A stretch of 64,000 nt of DNA from Halospina denitrificans (GTDB lineage: Bacteria; Pseudomonadota; Gammaproteobacteria; Pseudomonadales; Oleiphilaceae): assembly GCF_004364635.1 (NCBI RefSeq), contig NZ_SOAX01000005.1:144618-208617 (forward strand), read 5' to 3'. Both the position numbers and the translations under genes were made by a program. Below the pieces are notes generated by a model. It was given only the letters and a program-made list of their open reading frames with translations, was not told the origin of the DNA and searched no databases. Within the stretch, counting starts at the first letter, position 1. Each line of letters starts with the position of its first letter. Below, piece by piece: positions 20,416 to 31,007 of the stretch.

Positions 20416-21596
20416 TCCTCTTCCTCAGTGCTGTCACCGATATAGAGGCTGCCCTGGTTGCAGAGGGTTACCAACAGCTCAAGCAATGCCCCCTCCTCAA
20501 GCCAGGGTGCCAGATCCGAGGCAGGTAGATGGCGCCCGGCGCAGATCAGCTCGGCGATGCCTGTGGCGTCACCGCGCAGCCGGAAGCGTTGGCCGTCGGC
20601 AAACAGCAGTCGTACGTCACCGTCCTCGTCACTACCATCATAGAACGAAAATCGGCTGCCTTCGTTCCAGAGCAGGTCCTGGCCGCTGTTTAGCGCAGCG
20701 CTGAGGGCGGCACTGGTCATGGGTTCTTCCGGGGGCTGGATGACGCCGTCGTGTTTGGGTTCGGTCATGGCCTGGCCGAACCAGGAGGCGATGGCTTCGG
20801 GGTTGTTGATATTGTCTTTAACAATCCGCTGTAACTCGCTGATCATGTGGTCATCAATTCGTCCGGGGTTGTCCGGCTGATGCGGTTTCGGATCTTCCAG
20901 GTGCTTGCCCAGTTGCGGGTCATCCGAGATGTATTCAGCCACACCGGTGACCACCTCGGCGTGGCTCGGGGTCCGGAAGCCGATGGACAGGGTCATGCAG
21001 TCGTCCTCGGCGATGCCCCAGTGGCTGACGCCGGGGGGCAGGTAGAGCATGTCGCCGGGTTCGAGGACGTATTCCTCGACGGTTTCGAAGTCGGCCAGTA
21101 TGTGCAGTGGGGTGCCCTGGACGCGGGGGGAGCTGTTGTCGTGCACGTGGCCGATCTTCCAGCGGCGGTGGCCGTGGGTCTGGAGGAGGAAGACGTCGTA
21201 CTGGTCGTAGTGGGGGCCGACGCTGCCGCCCTGGGGGGCGAAGCTGGCCATGATGTCGTCGAGGCGCCAGTTGGGGATGAAGCGGAAGGCGTCCAATAGA
21301 TCGGCGGCTTCGGGGATCCAGTAGTCGAGGCCCTGGACCAGGAGGGTCCAGTGGCTGTTGGGGAGGCTCTGGAGTTTTTCTTCGTCGAAGGGGCCGTTGT
21401 GGAGTTGCCAGGGGTTGCCGTTTTCTTCTTCGAAGACCAGGCGGGATTCGATGTTGGGTTCGCAGGCCAGGCCGGCCAGTTCATCGACGTCGACTGGGGG
21501 TTCCAGGTCCGGGAAGGCGTTGCGGATTACCAGGGGTTTCTTTTGCCAGTAGGTTTTTAGGAATTCTTCTATGGAGTGGGGTCCGAGTACTGACAT
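20412..21596 (-). CDS. roxA: Ribosomal protein uL16 arginine hydroxylase RoxA (YcfD), JmjC oxygenase
   Basis: This 2-oxoglutarate/Fe(II) oxygenase hydroxylates Arg81 of ribosomal protein L16. ATG 21596 gives 394 residues, normal for the family. The cupin core carries the iron ligands HYD in VGPHYDQYDV and the distal His in GVSHWGIA. A C-terminal winged-helix region follows. Upstream in-frame codons would read through a repeat element and are rejected as start. AGGAGC 8-13 nt before the ATG is the ribosome site. The gene follows purB, with the element at 21623-21733 between them. Confidence 0.93.
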   Translation of the reverse strand: MSVLGPHSIEEFLKTYWQKKPLVIRNAFPDLEPPVDVDELAGLACEPNIESRLVFEEENGNPWQLHNGPFDEEKLQSLPNSHWTLLVQGLDYWIPEAADLLDAFRFIPNWRLDDIMASFAPQGGSVGPHYDQYDVFLLQTHGHRRWKIGHVHDNSSPRVQGTPLHILADFETVEEYVLEPGDMLYLPPGVSHWGIAEDDCMTLSIGFRTPSHAEVVTGVAEYISDDPQLGKHLEDPKPHQPDNPGRIDDHMISELQRIVKDNINNPEAIASWFGQAMTEPKHDGVIQPPEEPMTSAALSAALNSGQDLLWNEGSRFSFYDGSDEDGDVRLLFADGQRFRLRGDATGIAELICAGRHLPASDLAPWLEEGALLELLVTLCNQGSLYIGDSTEEEE

Positions 21597-21622
21597 TGTG
21601 TGTGGCTCCTGGGTTTCGGGGG

Positions 21623-21733
21623 GAGCGAGGGCGGGTGGTGCTTTCCGGGAATCGCCACGAGTACATCCCTGTAGGCTGCCCTCCGCCATCCATGGCTCCG
21701 GAGCTTCCCGGAAAGCACCACCCGCCCTCGCTC
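21623..21733 (-). repeat. Dispersed palindromic element, copy E1
   Basis: A perfect 28 bp inverted repeat (21623-21650 with 21706-21733) encloses a 55 nt core. Read on the minus strand, the core matches that of copy E2 at 54 of 55 positions, so E1 is inverted relative to E2. The outer arm (GAGCGAGGGCGGG...) is unlike the other copies, while the inner arm ends in the shared TTCCGGGA. It fills most of the gap between the purB stop (21764) and the roxA ATG (21596). No T-tract follows either arm, so it is not a standard terminator. Confidence 0.93.
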
Positions 21734-21763
21734 TTCGAGCTTTGTGTTTGCCGTCCTATAGCC

Positions 21764-23188
<1,425 letters not shown>

Positions 23189-23224
23189 TTATACATGAGC
23201 CGGCGCGGATCACGCAGGGGCAGG

Positions 23225-23851
23225 TTATTCCAGGCTGCGGAGCATTGCGTTGGCGTTGTCGACCACCTTGCCCCGTCGGAAGATCAGCTGCCAGCGCCGC
23301 CCGCCGACCTGCCGCCACAGCATGGCCGAGCGGATGCCCGCCAGAAGGCAGGCGCGAATTCGTGCCGCATTATCTTCAATTTCAAGGAATTGGCGGTGAC
23401 CGTTCACGTTGATTTTGATCCGGAAGGTGCTGATGGTATCCTGGTAGATGCCGGCCAGGTTCCTGATCACGTTCGGGTGGGTGTACCCGAAATGGTCAAC
23501 ACTGCGCCGGGCCTGCTCAATCCGTTCGCCGATGGTGTCCAGCATCTCCGGCTGCTTGTGGAGTCTGGTCTCAAGCTGAACCAGGTTGAGCGCATAGCGC
23601 AGCATCTGGGCTTCGGCCTGGCCCGCCTGGTTGCCGAAGCAGCGCGAAAGCACCTTCAGGCCTTCCCTCAACCCGTAAAGGTCCCCGTATACATCCAGGG
23701 TTCTCTCAGGGTTGGTCTCAAACAGGGATTTGATCGTGGTTTCCAGAGGATCCTGGAGGCACTGGCCGCGCGTTGCGGTCTGATGCACGAGACTCACGGC
23801 CTGGAAAAGGCCAGCCAGCGCGAGCGTCTGGTCATCAAGGTTCTGGTTCAA
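23225..23851 (-). CDS. hflD: High-frequency lysogenization protein HflD homologue
   Basis: HflD is a membrane-associated helical protein found beside mnmA and purB. In E. coli it binds phage lambda CII, and its normal role is unclear. The 208-residue length and helical sequence (LALAGLFQAVSLVHQTA at the N terminus, YGLREGLKVLSRCFG) fit the family. It begins 12 nt after the mnmA stop. Confidence 0.9.
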   Translation of the reverse strand: MNQNLDDQTLALAGLFQAVSLVHQTATRGQCLQDPLETTIKSLFETNPERTLDVYGDLYGLREGLKVLSRCFGNQAGQAEAQMLRYALNLVQLETRLHKQPEMLDTIGERIEQARRSVDHFGYTHPNVIRNLAGIYQDTISTFRIKINVNGHRQFLEIEDNAARIRACLLAGIRSAMLWRQVGGRRWQLIFRRGKVVDNANAMLRSLE

Positions 23852-23863
23852 ACAGTCGGCCCC

Positions 23864-25018
23864 TCAGGCGCTCGCCACGTTGGATGAGTGATGGTCGGCG
23901 GGCAGATCACGAAAGGTCCGTTCGATGACTCCGCCGCCGAGGCAGACGTCACCCTGGTAGAACACCACCGACTGGCCCGGTGTCACGGCACGTTGTGGCT
24001 CGTCAAAGGTGACGCGGTATCCTTCCTCGGTGGCTTCCAGCAGACAGCTCTGGTCCGGCTGGCGATAGCGGGTCTTGGCCACGCAGCGCAGGGGCAGAGC
24101 GGGCACCTCATCGACCCAGTCAATCGACCAGGTATAAAGGCCGCGACCGAAGAGCAGGGGGTGCTGCTTGCCCTGGACGGCAATGAGCACGTTGCGCTCC
24201 AGATCCTTCTCCGCCACAAACCAGGGATCCGAGCCGTAACCGTTCAGCCCGCCAATACCAAGACCCTGGCGCTGCCCGATGGTGTGATACATCAATCCCT
24301 GGTGCTGGCCAATCACATCCCCGTCCGGCGTCTCAATCGGCCCCGGCTGCGCCGGCAGATAGGTCTGGAGAAAATCACTGAACCGCCGCTCACCGATGAA
24401 ACAGATCCCCGTACTGTCCTTCTTGTCATGGGTCACCAGCCCGGCGTCCTCAGCAATCCGCCGGACCTCGGTCTTGTGCAGCTCCCCCAGGGGAAACAGC
24501 GTACGTGCAATCCGCTCGCCGGACACCGCGTGCAGGAAATAGCTCTGGTCCTTGTTCGGATCCACTCCACGCAGAAGCTGGGCACTGTTTTCGCCCCTTA
24601 CACATCGCCGCGCGTAATGCCCGGTGGCAATAAAATCCGCTCCCATCTCCACGGCGTGGTCGAGAAAGGCCCGGAACTTGATCTCTTTGTTGCACAGAAT
24701 ATCCGGATTCGGCGTCCTTCCGGCGCTGTACTCCGCCAGGAAATGCTCAAACACCCGATCCCAGTACTCCCCGGAAAAACTGACCGTATACAGCGGGATT
24801 CCGATCTTACCGGCCACCGCCTGCGCATCCGCCAGATCCTCCATGATCGTACAATGCTCCGTCCCATCCGCCTCGTCCCAGTTCTTCATGAACAGACCTT
24901 CCACGCGGTACCCCTGCTCCTTCAAAAGCAGAGCCGCCACGGAAGAATCAACGCCGCCGGAAAGGCCAACAATGACCCGGGGTGCGCTGTTATCGGATTG
25001 ATGAGCGGAGGTAGTCAT
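23864..25018 (-). CDS. mnmA: tRNA-specific 2-thiouridylase MnmA
   Basis: MnmA makes the 2-thio group at U34 of tRNA-Lys, -Glu and -Gln, using sulfur relayed through TusA and partners. The 384-residue protein has the ATP PP-loop [11 protein letters not shown], the first catalytic cysteine in [12 protein letters not shown], and the second in [10 protein letters not shown]. The upstream gap to nudJ contains palindromic element E2. Confidence 0.96.
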   Translation of the reverse strand: MTTSAHQSDNSAPRVIVGLSGGVDSSVAALLLKEQGYRVEGLFMKNWDEADGTEHCTIMEDLADAQAVAGKIGIPLYTVSFSGEYWDRVFEHFLAEYSAGRTPNPDILCNKEIKFRAFLDHAVEMGADFIATGHYARRCVRGENSAQLLRGVDPNKDQSYFLHAVSGERIARTLFPLGELHKTEVRRIAEDAGLVTHDKKDSTGICFIGERRFSDFLQTYLPAQPGPIETPDGDVIGQHQGLMYHTIGQRQGLGIGGLNGYGSDPWFVAEKDLERNVLIAVQGKQHPLLFGRGLYTWSIDWVDEVPALPLRCVAKTRYRQPDQSCLLEATEEGYRVTFDEPQRAVTPGQSVVFYQGDVCLGGGVIERTFRDLPADHHSSNVASA

Positions 25019-25150
25019 AAAATAGAGTTGCTATGCACCTGGACGGACTTCGAAAGCCCATATTGTATAGGGTGCCACCTGAAACGCCCAAATTTTCGTG
25101 GGCTTCCACAAAACTGGCGGTGATGAATTGGCGGTCTGCGCGAAATTCAG

Positions 25151-25265
25151 GTGGTTGTGAGCGGGGAGCCCTTTCCGGGAAGCTCCGGAGCCATGGATGG
25201 CGGAGGGCAGCCTACAGGGATGTACTCGTGGCGGTTCCCGGAAAGGGCTCCCCGCTCACAACCAC
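25151..25265 (+). repeat. Dispersed palindromic element, copy E2
   Basis: A perfect 30 bp inverted repeat (25151-25180 with 25236-25265) encloses a 55 nt core starting AGCTCCGGAGCCATGG. Within the core, CTCC/GGAG and GCCA/TGGC pair into one hairpin (25183-25205), and TACA-GGGA-TGTA forms a second (25213-25224). It begins 11 nt after the nudJ stop and lies 132 nt before the mnmA ATG. Its core orientation is antisense to both genes. The outer arm sequence differs from those of E1 and E3. Confidence 0.93.
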
Positions 25266-25276
25266 TGCACCCAACC

Positions 25277-25717
25277 TCAAAACTCCCGAATAATATCCAG
25301 AGGAAACTCCCTCCCTGCCTTATAATCCTGAACACACTGCAGCACCAAGGGACTGCGAAGCATCCCCTTATTCTCAATCAGCTGAGATTCCGTAAGCCAT
25401 TGCGATTCAATAATGCCGTCGTCCAGTTCATTCGTGACCTTCTCGAGAGCCTTCCCGATAAACGCATACCGATGGTAGGTCACGCCGTTGTGCGGTGACC
25501 GAAAAATATAAAGCCCCAGAAACCCCGTCAGCTCCACCCGGTAACCCGTCTCCTCCAACGCCTCGCGACAAGCCGCCTCAAATACCGACTCGCGCTCCTC
25601 GATGTGGCCCGCTGGCTGGTTGAGCACGATGGCCCCCTCGCTTTCCTCCTTAACCACAAGAAAAGCATCGCCATCCGGCACCACAACGGCCACCGTCGCA
25701 TGGGGTTTCCAGATCAT
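25277..25717 (-). CDS. nudJ: NUDIX hydrolase NudJ-like phosphatase
   Basis: The 146-residue protein has an intact Nudix box: GHIEERE followed by REALEETG. The placement nudJ-mnmA-hflD-purB is the enterobacterial order. E. coli NudJ dephosphorylates thiamine pyrophosphate precursors and nucleoside di- and triphosphates. The start ATG 25717 faces icd across 144 nt containing two palindromes. Confidence 0.9.
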   Translation of the reverse strand: MIWKPHATVAVVVPDGDAFLVVKEESEGAIVLNQPAGHIEERESVFEAACREALEETGYRVELTGFLGLYIFRSPHNGVTYHRYAFIGKALEKVTNELDDGIIESQWLTESQLIENKGMLRSPLVLQCVQDYKAGREFPLDIIREF

Positions 25718-25738
25718 CTGTCAGTTACCTCTATGCCG

Positions 25739-25752
25739 TGTAGTAAATTTAC
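25739..25752 (+). promoter_or_regulatory. Candidate operator 1 upstream of icd (TGTAGTAAATTTAC)
   Basis: The sequence contains the perfect 10 bp palindrome GTAAATTTAC preceded by TGTA. It shares the GTAGTAAA half with the palindrome 42 nt further on (25781-25793). Paired related palindromes in an intergenic region suggest a repressor or activator site for icd, nudJ or both. Confidence 0.4.
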
Positions 25753-25780
25753 GAGATCCAGGATCTGCCTTGGTGATACG

Positions 25781-25793
25781 GTAGTAAAACTAC
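25781..25793 (+). promoter_or_regulatory. Candidate operator 2 upstream of icd (GTAGT-AAA-ACTAC)
   Basis: This is a perfect 5 bp inverted repeat with a 3 nt spacer, 69 nt before the icd ATG. From memory it resembles the TGTAGT-N-ACTACA type boxes reported for the RpiR-family regulator RccR of Pseudomonas central carbon metabolism. That assignment is tentative because the flanking bases are not fully conserved here. Confidence 0.45.
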
Positions 25794-25861
25794 AAAAAAT
25801 CCCTCTGAAACGCTATCATGGGCGGCGAATCGAGCGGCTGTGACTCAATACGGAGAAAAGC

Positions 25862-27121
<1,260 letters not shown>

Positions 27122-27139
27122 GTTGCGGTAGGGGGGCGC

Positions 27140-27168
27140 AGCCCGCTTCGGAATTACCGAGGCGGGCT
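27140..27168 (+). terminator. Hairpin after icd, possible terminator
   Basis: AGCCCGCTTCGG (27140-27151) pairs with CCGAGGCGGGCT (27157-27168) with one mismatch and a 5 nt loop. It starts 18 nt after the icd stop. No T-run follows, so termination efficiency is uncertain. A second small inverted repeat, GTGAGCC-CT-GGCTCAC, lies at 27187-27202. Confidence 0.45.
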
Positions 27169-27267
27169 CTGGTGCGTAGATGTTGCGTGAGCCCTGGCTC
27201 ACTCCGGTCCGTCGGTCGCCTTGCACGACAGAGAGAACGCGGAGTAGCCGCTGGAAACAGCCATTCC

Positions 27268-27594
27268 TCAGACGGTGACGTGATCCCGCTTGCGTTCGGC
27301 CGTACCGGTTTCCCGGCTATCCTGATTCTGGTCCTGGTTCTGACCTTTTGCGTCGTCTTCAGTGTCCTGTGCCGACTTCTTGGGGGGCGTTTCAAGCGGA
27401 ATAATATTAACCGCGTGAATGCCCTTGGCACTGGGCTCTTTTTCGAATTCGACACGCTGGCCGGCTTTCAGGGTCTTGTAGCCTTCCATCTGGATCGAGG
27501 AGAAGTGAACAAACAGATCCTCACTCTCGCCTTCCTCGATGATGAACCCATACCCCTTGGCATTGTTGAACCATTTAACCTTGCCCTGGTGCAT
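27268..27594 (-). CDS. Cold-shock domain protein with hydrophilic C-terminal tail (CspD-like)
   Basis: Residues 1-68 form a cold-shock domain with RNP1-like KGYGFI and RNP2-like LFVHFS, binding single-stranded nucleic acid. About 40 further residues are rich in Q, D, N, E and K, which makes this 108-residue protein longer than usual Csps. Divergence from clpS-clpA matches cspD in E. coli and the PA2622 neighbourhood, so CspD-like replication or stress function is possible but not shown by sequence. Confidence 0.88.
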   Translation of the reverse strand: MHQGKVKWFNNAKGYGFIIEEGESEDLFVHFSSIQMEGYKTLKAGQRVEFEKEPSAKGIHAVNIIPLETPPKKSAQDTEDDAKGQNQDQNQDSRETGTAERKRDHVTV

Positions 27595-27857
27595 TGCCTC
27601 CTCCTTGTTTCAGGTCTCGTAGGGCCCGGTATTGCTAAATGCCGACTGCGTATCTGGCACGTTTCGTCACGGAATGTAACGCTTTGTAAAACCTATACCG
27701 GGAACTGTTGACGAAATTTCATTCAGAGTCAAGGGGCGCGCACTGAATATGAGGATTGGTTAATTCTCAAGGGGAGGGCGTGTGCCGCGGGGAACGTGAT
27801 AAAATGCGGATGACAACAAATTCCAGAGCATGGCTTGTAATTCCGGTGCAGCAACAC

Positions 27858-28235
27858 ATGATTAGAGAAGATAGGTTCGTAAAAGTGGAATCCCCTCTAC
27901 TAATATGGAATCAGGAGGGCGAAGAGGAACCCGGTCAGGACGATGGGACGGCGGTAGCTCCCGAAAAGCCGGAAGTTAAGCGCCCTTCGCTGTACAAGGT
28001 GGTACTGATGAACGACGACTACACGCCAATGGATTTTGTAGTGGATGTCCTGATGACGTTCTTCGCCATGACGGAGGAGAAGGCAACGCAGATCATGCTT
28101 GCGGTACACACTCAGGGCAAAGCTGTCTGTGGCGTCTATACTCGGGATATAGCGGAAACGAAAGCAGCCCAGGTGAATCAATACGCTTCCGAGCATGATC
28201 ATCCGCTGCTGTGTGAGATTGAACGAGCTGACTGA
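27858..28235 (+). CDS. clpS: ATP-dependent Clp protease adaptor ClpS
   Basis: ClpS delivers N-end-rule substrates to ClpAP. The core is clear: [18 protein letters not shown], then [21 protein letters not shown] and HPLLCEIE. The start is uncertain. ATG 27858 gives 125 residues. GTG 27885 has a better-placed AGG (27873-27875) and gives 116. An ATG at 27804 would add an atypical extension. The Bpt/Aat transferases encoded at 41.9-43.3 kb produce ClpS substrates. Confidence 0.9.
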   Translation: MIREDRFVKVESPLLIWNQEGEEEPGQDDGTAVAPEKPEVKRPSLYKVVLMNDDYTPMDFVVDVLMTFFAMTEEKATQIMLAVHTQGKAVCGVYTRDIAETKAAQVNQYASEHDHPLLCEIERAD

Positions 28236-28248
28236 ATCGGGGTGGCCC

Positions 28249-30531
28249 ATGCTCAGTAAAGACCTCGAACTGACTTTGAACGAGGCATTTCGCAACGCAC
28301 GCGACAAGCGTCATGAGTTCATGACGGTGGAACACCTGCTTCTGGCGCTGCTCGATAATGAGTCCGCGGTCAGGGTTCTGAAGGCATGCGGTGCCGATAT
28401 GTCGCGGTTGCGCGAAGAACTCAATGACTTCGTGGACTCCACGACGCCATTGATTCCATCCAACGACAGCGAGCGTGAAACCCAGCCGACCCTGGGCTTC
28501 CAGCGGGTGCTCCAGCGCGCGGTTTTCCATGTGCAGTCTTCCGGCAAGAAGGAAGTCACCGGCGCCAATGTGCTGGTCGCGATCTTCAGTGAGCAGGAAA
28601 GCCAGGCCGTCTTCGTGCTCAAGAAGCAGAACGTTGCCCGCATCGACGTGGTGAATTTCATTTCCCATGGCATCTCCAAGGTCTCCGGTCCTGAAGAAAA
28701 GGACGGCGGCGAACAGGAATCCATGCAGCAGCAGGAAGAGGCGGTTGAAGAGGGCACGTCCTCCAACCCGCTTGAGGCCTATGCCCAGAACCTGAACGAA
28801 CAGGCTTCCCAGGGCCATATTGACCCGCTGATCGGGCGCGAGAAGGAAGTGGAGCGCGTCGTTCAGATCCTGGTGCGCCGCCGCAAGAACAACCCGCTGC
28901 TGGTGGGTGAGGCCGGCGTGGGCAAGACTGCTATTGCCGAGGGCCTGGCCAAGAAGATCGTCGATGGCGATGTGCCGGATGTGATCAAGGACGGGGAGGT
29001 GTTCTCCCTGGACCTCGGCGCGCTGCTGGCCGGCACCAAGTACCGGGGCGATTTCGAGAAACGTCTCAAGGCGCTGCTCGCGGAGCTGAAAAAGCGCGAA
29101 CACGCGATCCTGTTCATTGACGAGATCCACACCATCATCGGCGCCGGCTCGGCTTCCGGCGGGGTCATGGATGCGTCCAACCTGCTCAAGCCCATGCTGG
29201 CCTCGGGCAAGATGCGCTGTATCGGATCGACCACCTTCCAGGAATTCCGTGGCATCTTCGAGAAGGACAGCGCCCTGGCACGGCGCTTCCAGAAGATCGA
29301 CGTCAACGAACCGAGCATCGAGGACACCTACCTGATCCTCAAGGGGCTCAAGACGCACTTCGAGAAGCACCACGACCTCAAGTACACCGACAAGGCGCTG
29401 CGCAGCGCCGCGGAACTGGCGGGACGCTACATCACCGACCGCCATCTCCCGGACAAGGCCATCGACGTAATCGACGAGGCGGGCGCGCGTCAGCAGCTTC
29501 TGCCGGTGTCCAAGCGTCGCAAGGTGATCAACGAGAACGCCATCGAGGAGATTGTCTCGGCGATTGCGCGCATACCACCAAAGCATGTGTCCACGTCCGA
29601 CAAGGACCTGCTGCGCAACATCGAGCGGGACCTGAAGATGGTGGTTTTCGGGCAGGACCAGGCGATCGAGTCCCTGTCCACGGCCATCAAGCTGGCCCGG
29701 GCCGGGCTCAAGTCTCCGGAGAAGCCGGAAGGCGCCTTCCTGTTCTCGGGCCCCACCGGTGTGGGCAAAACCGAGGTGACCCGCCAGCTGGCCAAGCAGC
29801 TTGGCATTGAGCTGGTGCGCTTCGACATGTCCGAGTACATGGAACGGCACACCGTGTCACGCCTGATTGGAGCGCCTCCGGGCTACGTGGGCTATGACCA
29901 GGGTGGACTGCTTACAGAGAACGTGAACAAGACGCCGCACTGCGTGCTGCTGCTCGACGAGATCGAGAAGGCGCACCCGGACGTGTTCAACCTGCTGCTG
30001 CAGGTCATGGACCACGGGACCCTGACGGACAACAACGGACGCAAGGCGGATTTCCGGCACGTGATCCTGGTGATGACCACGAACGCGGGCGCCGAGCAGT
30101 TGACGCGCCGCTCGATCGGCTTCGCCAACCAGGACCACAGCACCGATGGCATGGAGATCATCAACAAGACCTTCACGCCGGAGTTCCGGAACCGTCTGGA
30201 CGGCATCATCCAGTTCTCCGCGCTCAATGCCGAAGTCATTACCCATGTGGTGGACAAGTTCCTCACCGAGCTGCAGGCGCAGCTGGATGAGAAGCAGGTT
30301 GTACTGCACGTGGATGACGAGGCCAAGCTCTGGCTGGCCGAGCACGGCTACGACGAGAACATGGGCGCACGTCCGATGGGTCGCCTGATTCAGGAGAAGA
30401 TCAAGAAGGGGCTGGCCGAGGAGATCCTCTTCGGGCGCCTGTCCCAGGGTGGCGGTGAAGTCCACGTGAAGGTCAGCAACGATGACCTGGCGTTCGAGTT
30501 CGAGACCGAGCAGCCGGAACCTGTTGAATAG
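28249..30531 (+). CDS. clpA: ATP-dependent Clp protease ATP-binding subunit ClpA
   Basis: ClpA is the AAA+ unfoldase partner of ClpP. From ATG 28249 ([11 protein letters not shown]), behind GGGGTGG, it has 760 residues: an N-domain (1-145), a first AAA module with GEAGVGKT and a second with GPTGVGKT, and the C-terminal ClpB-D2 region. It begins 13 nt after clpS. A terminator hairpin lies 30 nt after its stop. Confidence 0.97.
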   Translation: MLSKDLELTLNEAFRNARDKRHEFMTVEHLLLALLDNESAVRVLKACGADMSRLREELNDFVDSTTPLIPSNDSERETQPTLGFQRVLQRAVFHVQSSGKKEVTGANVLVAIFSEQESQAVFVLKKQNVARIDVVNFISHGISKVSGPEEKDGGEQESMQQQEEAVEEGTSSNPLEAYAQNLNEQASQGHIDPLIGREKEVERVVQILVRRRKNNPLLVGEAGVGKTAIAEGLAKKIVDGDVPDVIKDGEVFSLDLGALLAGTKYRGDFEKRLKALLAELKKREHAILFIDEIHTIIGAGSASGGVMDASNLLKPMLASGKMRCIGSTTFQEFRGIFEKDSALARRFQKIDVNEPSIEDTYLILKGLKTHFEKHHDLKYTDKALRSAAELAGRYITDRHLPDKAIDVIDEAGARQQLLPVSKRRKVINENAIEEIVSAIARIPPKHVSTSDKDLLRNIERDLKMVVFGQDQAIESLSTAIKLARAGLKSPEKPEGAFLFSGPTGVGKTEVTRQLAKQLGIELVRFDMSEYMERHTVSRLIGAPPGYVGYDQGGLLTENVNKTPHCVLLLDEIEKAHPDVFNLLLQVMDHGTLTDNNGRKADFRHVILVMTTNAGAEQLTRRSIGFANQDHSTDGMEIINKTFTPEFRNRLDGIIQFSALNAEVITHVVDKFLTELQAQLDEKQVVLHVDDEAKLWLAEHGYDENMGARPMGRLIQEKIKKGLAEEILFGRLSQGGGEVHVKVSNDDLAFEFETEQPEPVE

Positions 30532-30560
30532 GCCTGGCGTAACAGGGAAGCGGTAGCCAT

Positions 30561-30596
30561 TGCCCCGGTGTCATTCTGGCGCCGGGGCATTTTTTT
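30561..30596 (+). terminator. Rho-independent terminator of clpS-clpA
   Basis: TGCCCCGG (30561-30568) pairs with CCGGGGCA (30582-30589), followed directly by seven T (30590-30596). The hairpin sits between convergent clpA and infA. On the minus strand no T-run follows, so it is mainly a plus-strand terminator. Confidence 0.85.
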
Positions 30597-30598
30597 GT

Positions 30599-30817
30599 TT
30601 AACGGTACCGGTAGGTGATGCGGCCCTTGCTGAGGTCGTAGGGGGTCAGTTCCACCTTCACCTTGTCGCCCGTGAGAATCCGGATGTAGTTCTTGCGCAT
30701 TTTCCCGGAAATATGGGCCGTCACGGTGTGTCCGTTTTCCAGCTCGACGCGGAACATGGTGTTGGGAAGGGTGTCGACAATAACGCCTTCCATTTCAACG
30801 GCATCTGATTTTGCCAT
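30599..30817 (-). CDS. infA: Translation initiation factor IF-1
   Basis: IF-1 is a 72-residue OB-fold protein that blocks the ribosomal A site during initiation. The sequence ([41 protein letters not shown] at the end) is full length. Its position convergent to clpA is widely conserved. In Pseudomonas the next gene is bpt; here about 11 kb separates infA from bpt. Confidence 0.97.
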   Translation of the reverse strand: MAKSDAVEMEGVIVDTLPNTMFRVELENGHTVTAHISGKMRKNYIRILTGDKVKVELTPYDLSKGRITYRYR

Positions 30818-31007
30818 TCAGCTCTCTCTCCGTACCTTCGGTATTCGTTCGGATGAATCTTACAGTGATGTTCAATGCTTATAAAATGCCCATGAAGGCA
30901 AAGTGGCGCAATTTTGCCTTAATCGACGTTAATAGGCAAAGCCTTGAGGCTGGATAAGGGGAGATGGCATGGCCAGAGCGGACTGGCCATGCCATGGTCG
31001 CGGTGTT
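30818..31007. other. Intergenic space between infA and the DUF1329 gene
   Basis: No gene is seen and no tRNA-Ser occurs here, unlike the E. coli clpA-infA region. There is an inverted repeat AAGGCAAA/TTTGCCTT (30895-30902 with 30913-30920). On the minus strand an AT-rich TTTTATAAG near 30880 may be part of the infA promoter. The strong hairpin at 30964-30995 is listed separately. Confidence 0.5.
30964..30995 (-). terminator. Perfect 13 bp hairpin after the DUF1329 gene
   Basis: ATGGCATGGCCAG (30964-30976) pairs perfectly with 30983-30995 around a 6 nt loop, starting 12 nt after the DUF1329 stop on the minus strand. The following minus-strand bases (CTCCCCTTATCC) are only weakly T-rich, so it may terminate or protect the 3' end of the lipase-DUF1302-DUF1329 message. 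Confidence 0.6.

Noticed and set aside
21623..21733. Palindromic elements as Rho-independent terminators
   Set aside because: No T-run follows either arm in any copy, and the long complex core is unlike a terminator loop.
25147..25377. Small peptides readable through the palindromic elements (e.g. containing GAMDGGG or SMAPELPGK)
   Set aside because: Frames differ between copies, arms are unrelated in sequence, and conservation follows base pairing and not codons.
28093..29850. Long minus-strand frame opposite clpA
   Set aside because: clpA is unmistakable on the plus strand, and the antisense translation shows no family features.
30818..31007. tRNA-Ser gene near infA as in E. coli
   Set aside because: No cloverleaf or CCA-type acceptor sequence could be found in this interval.
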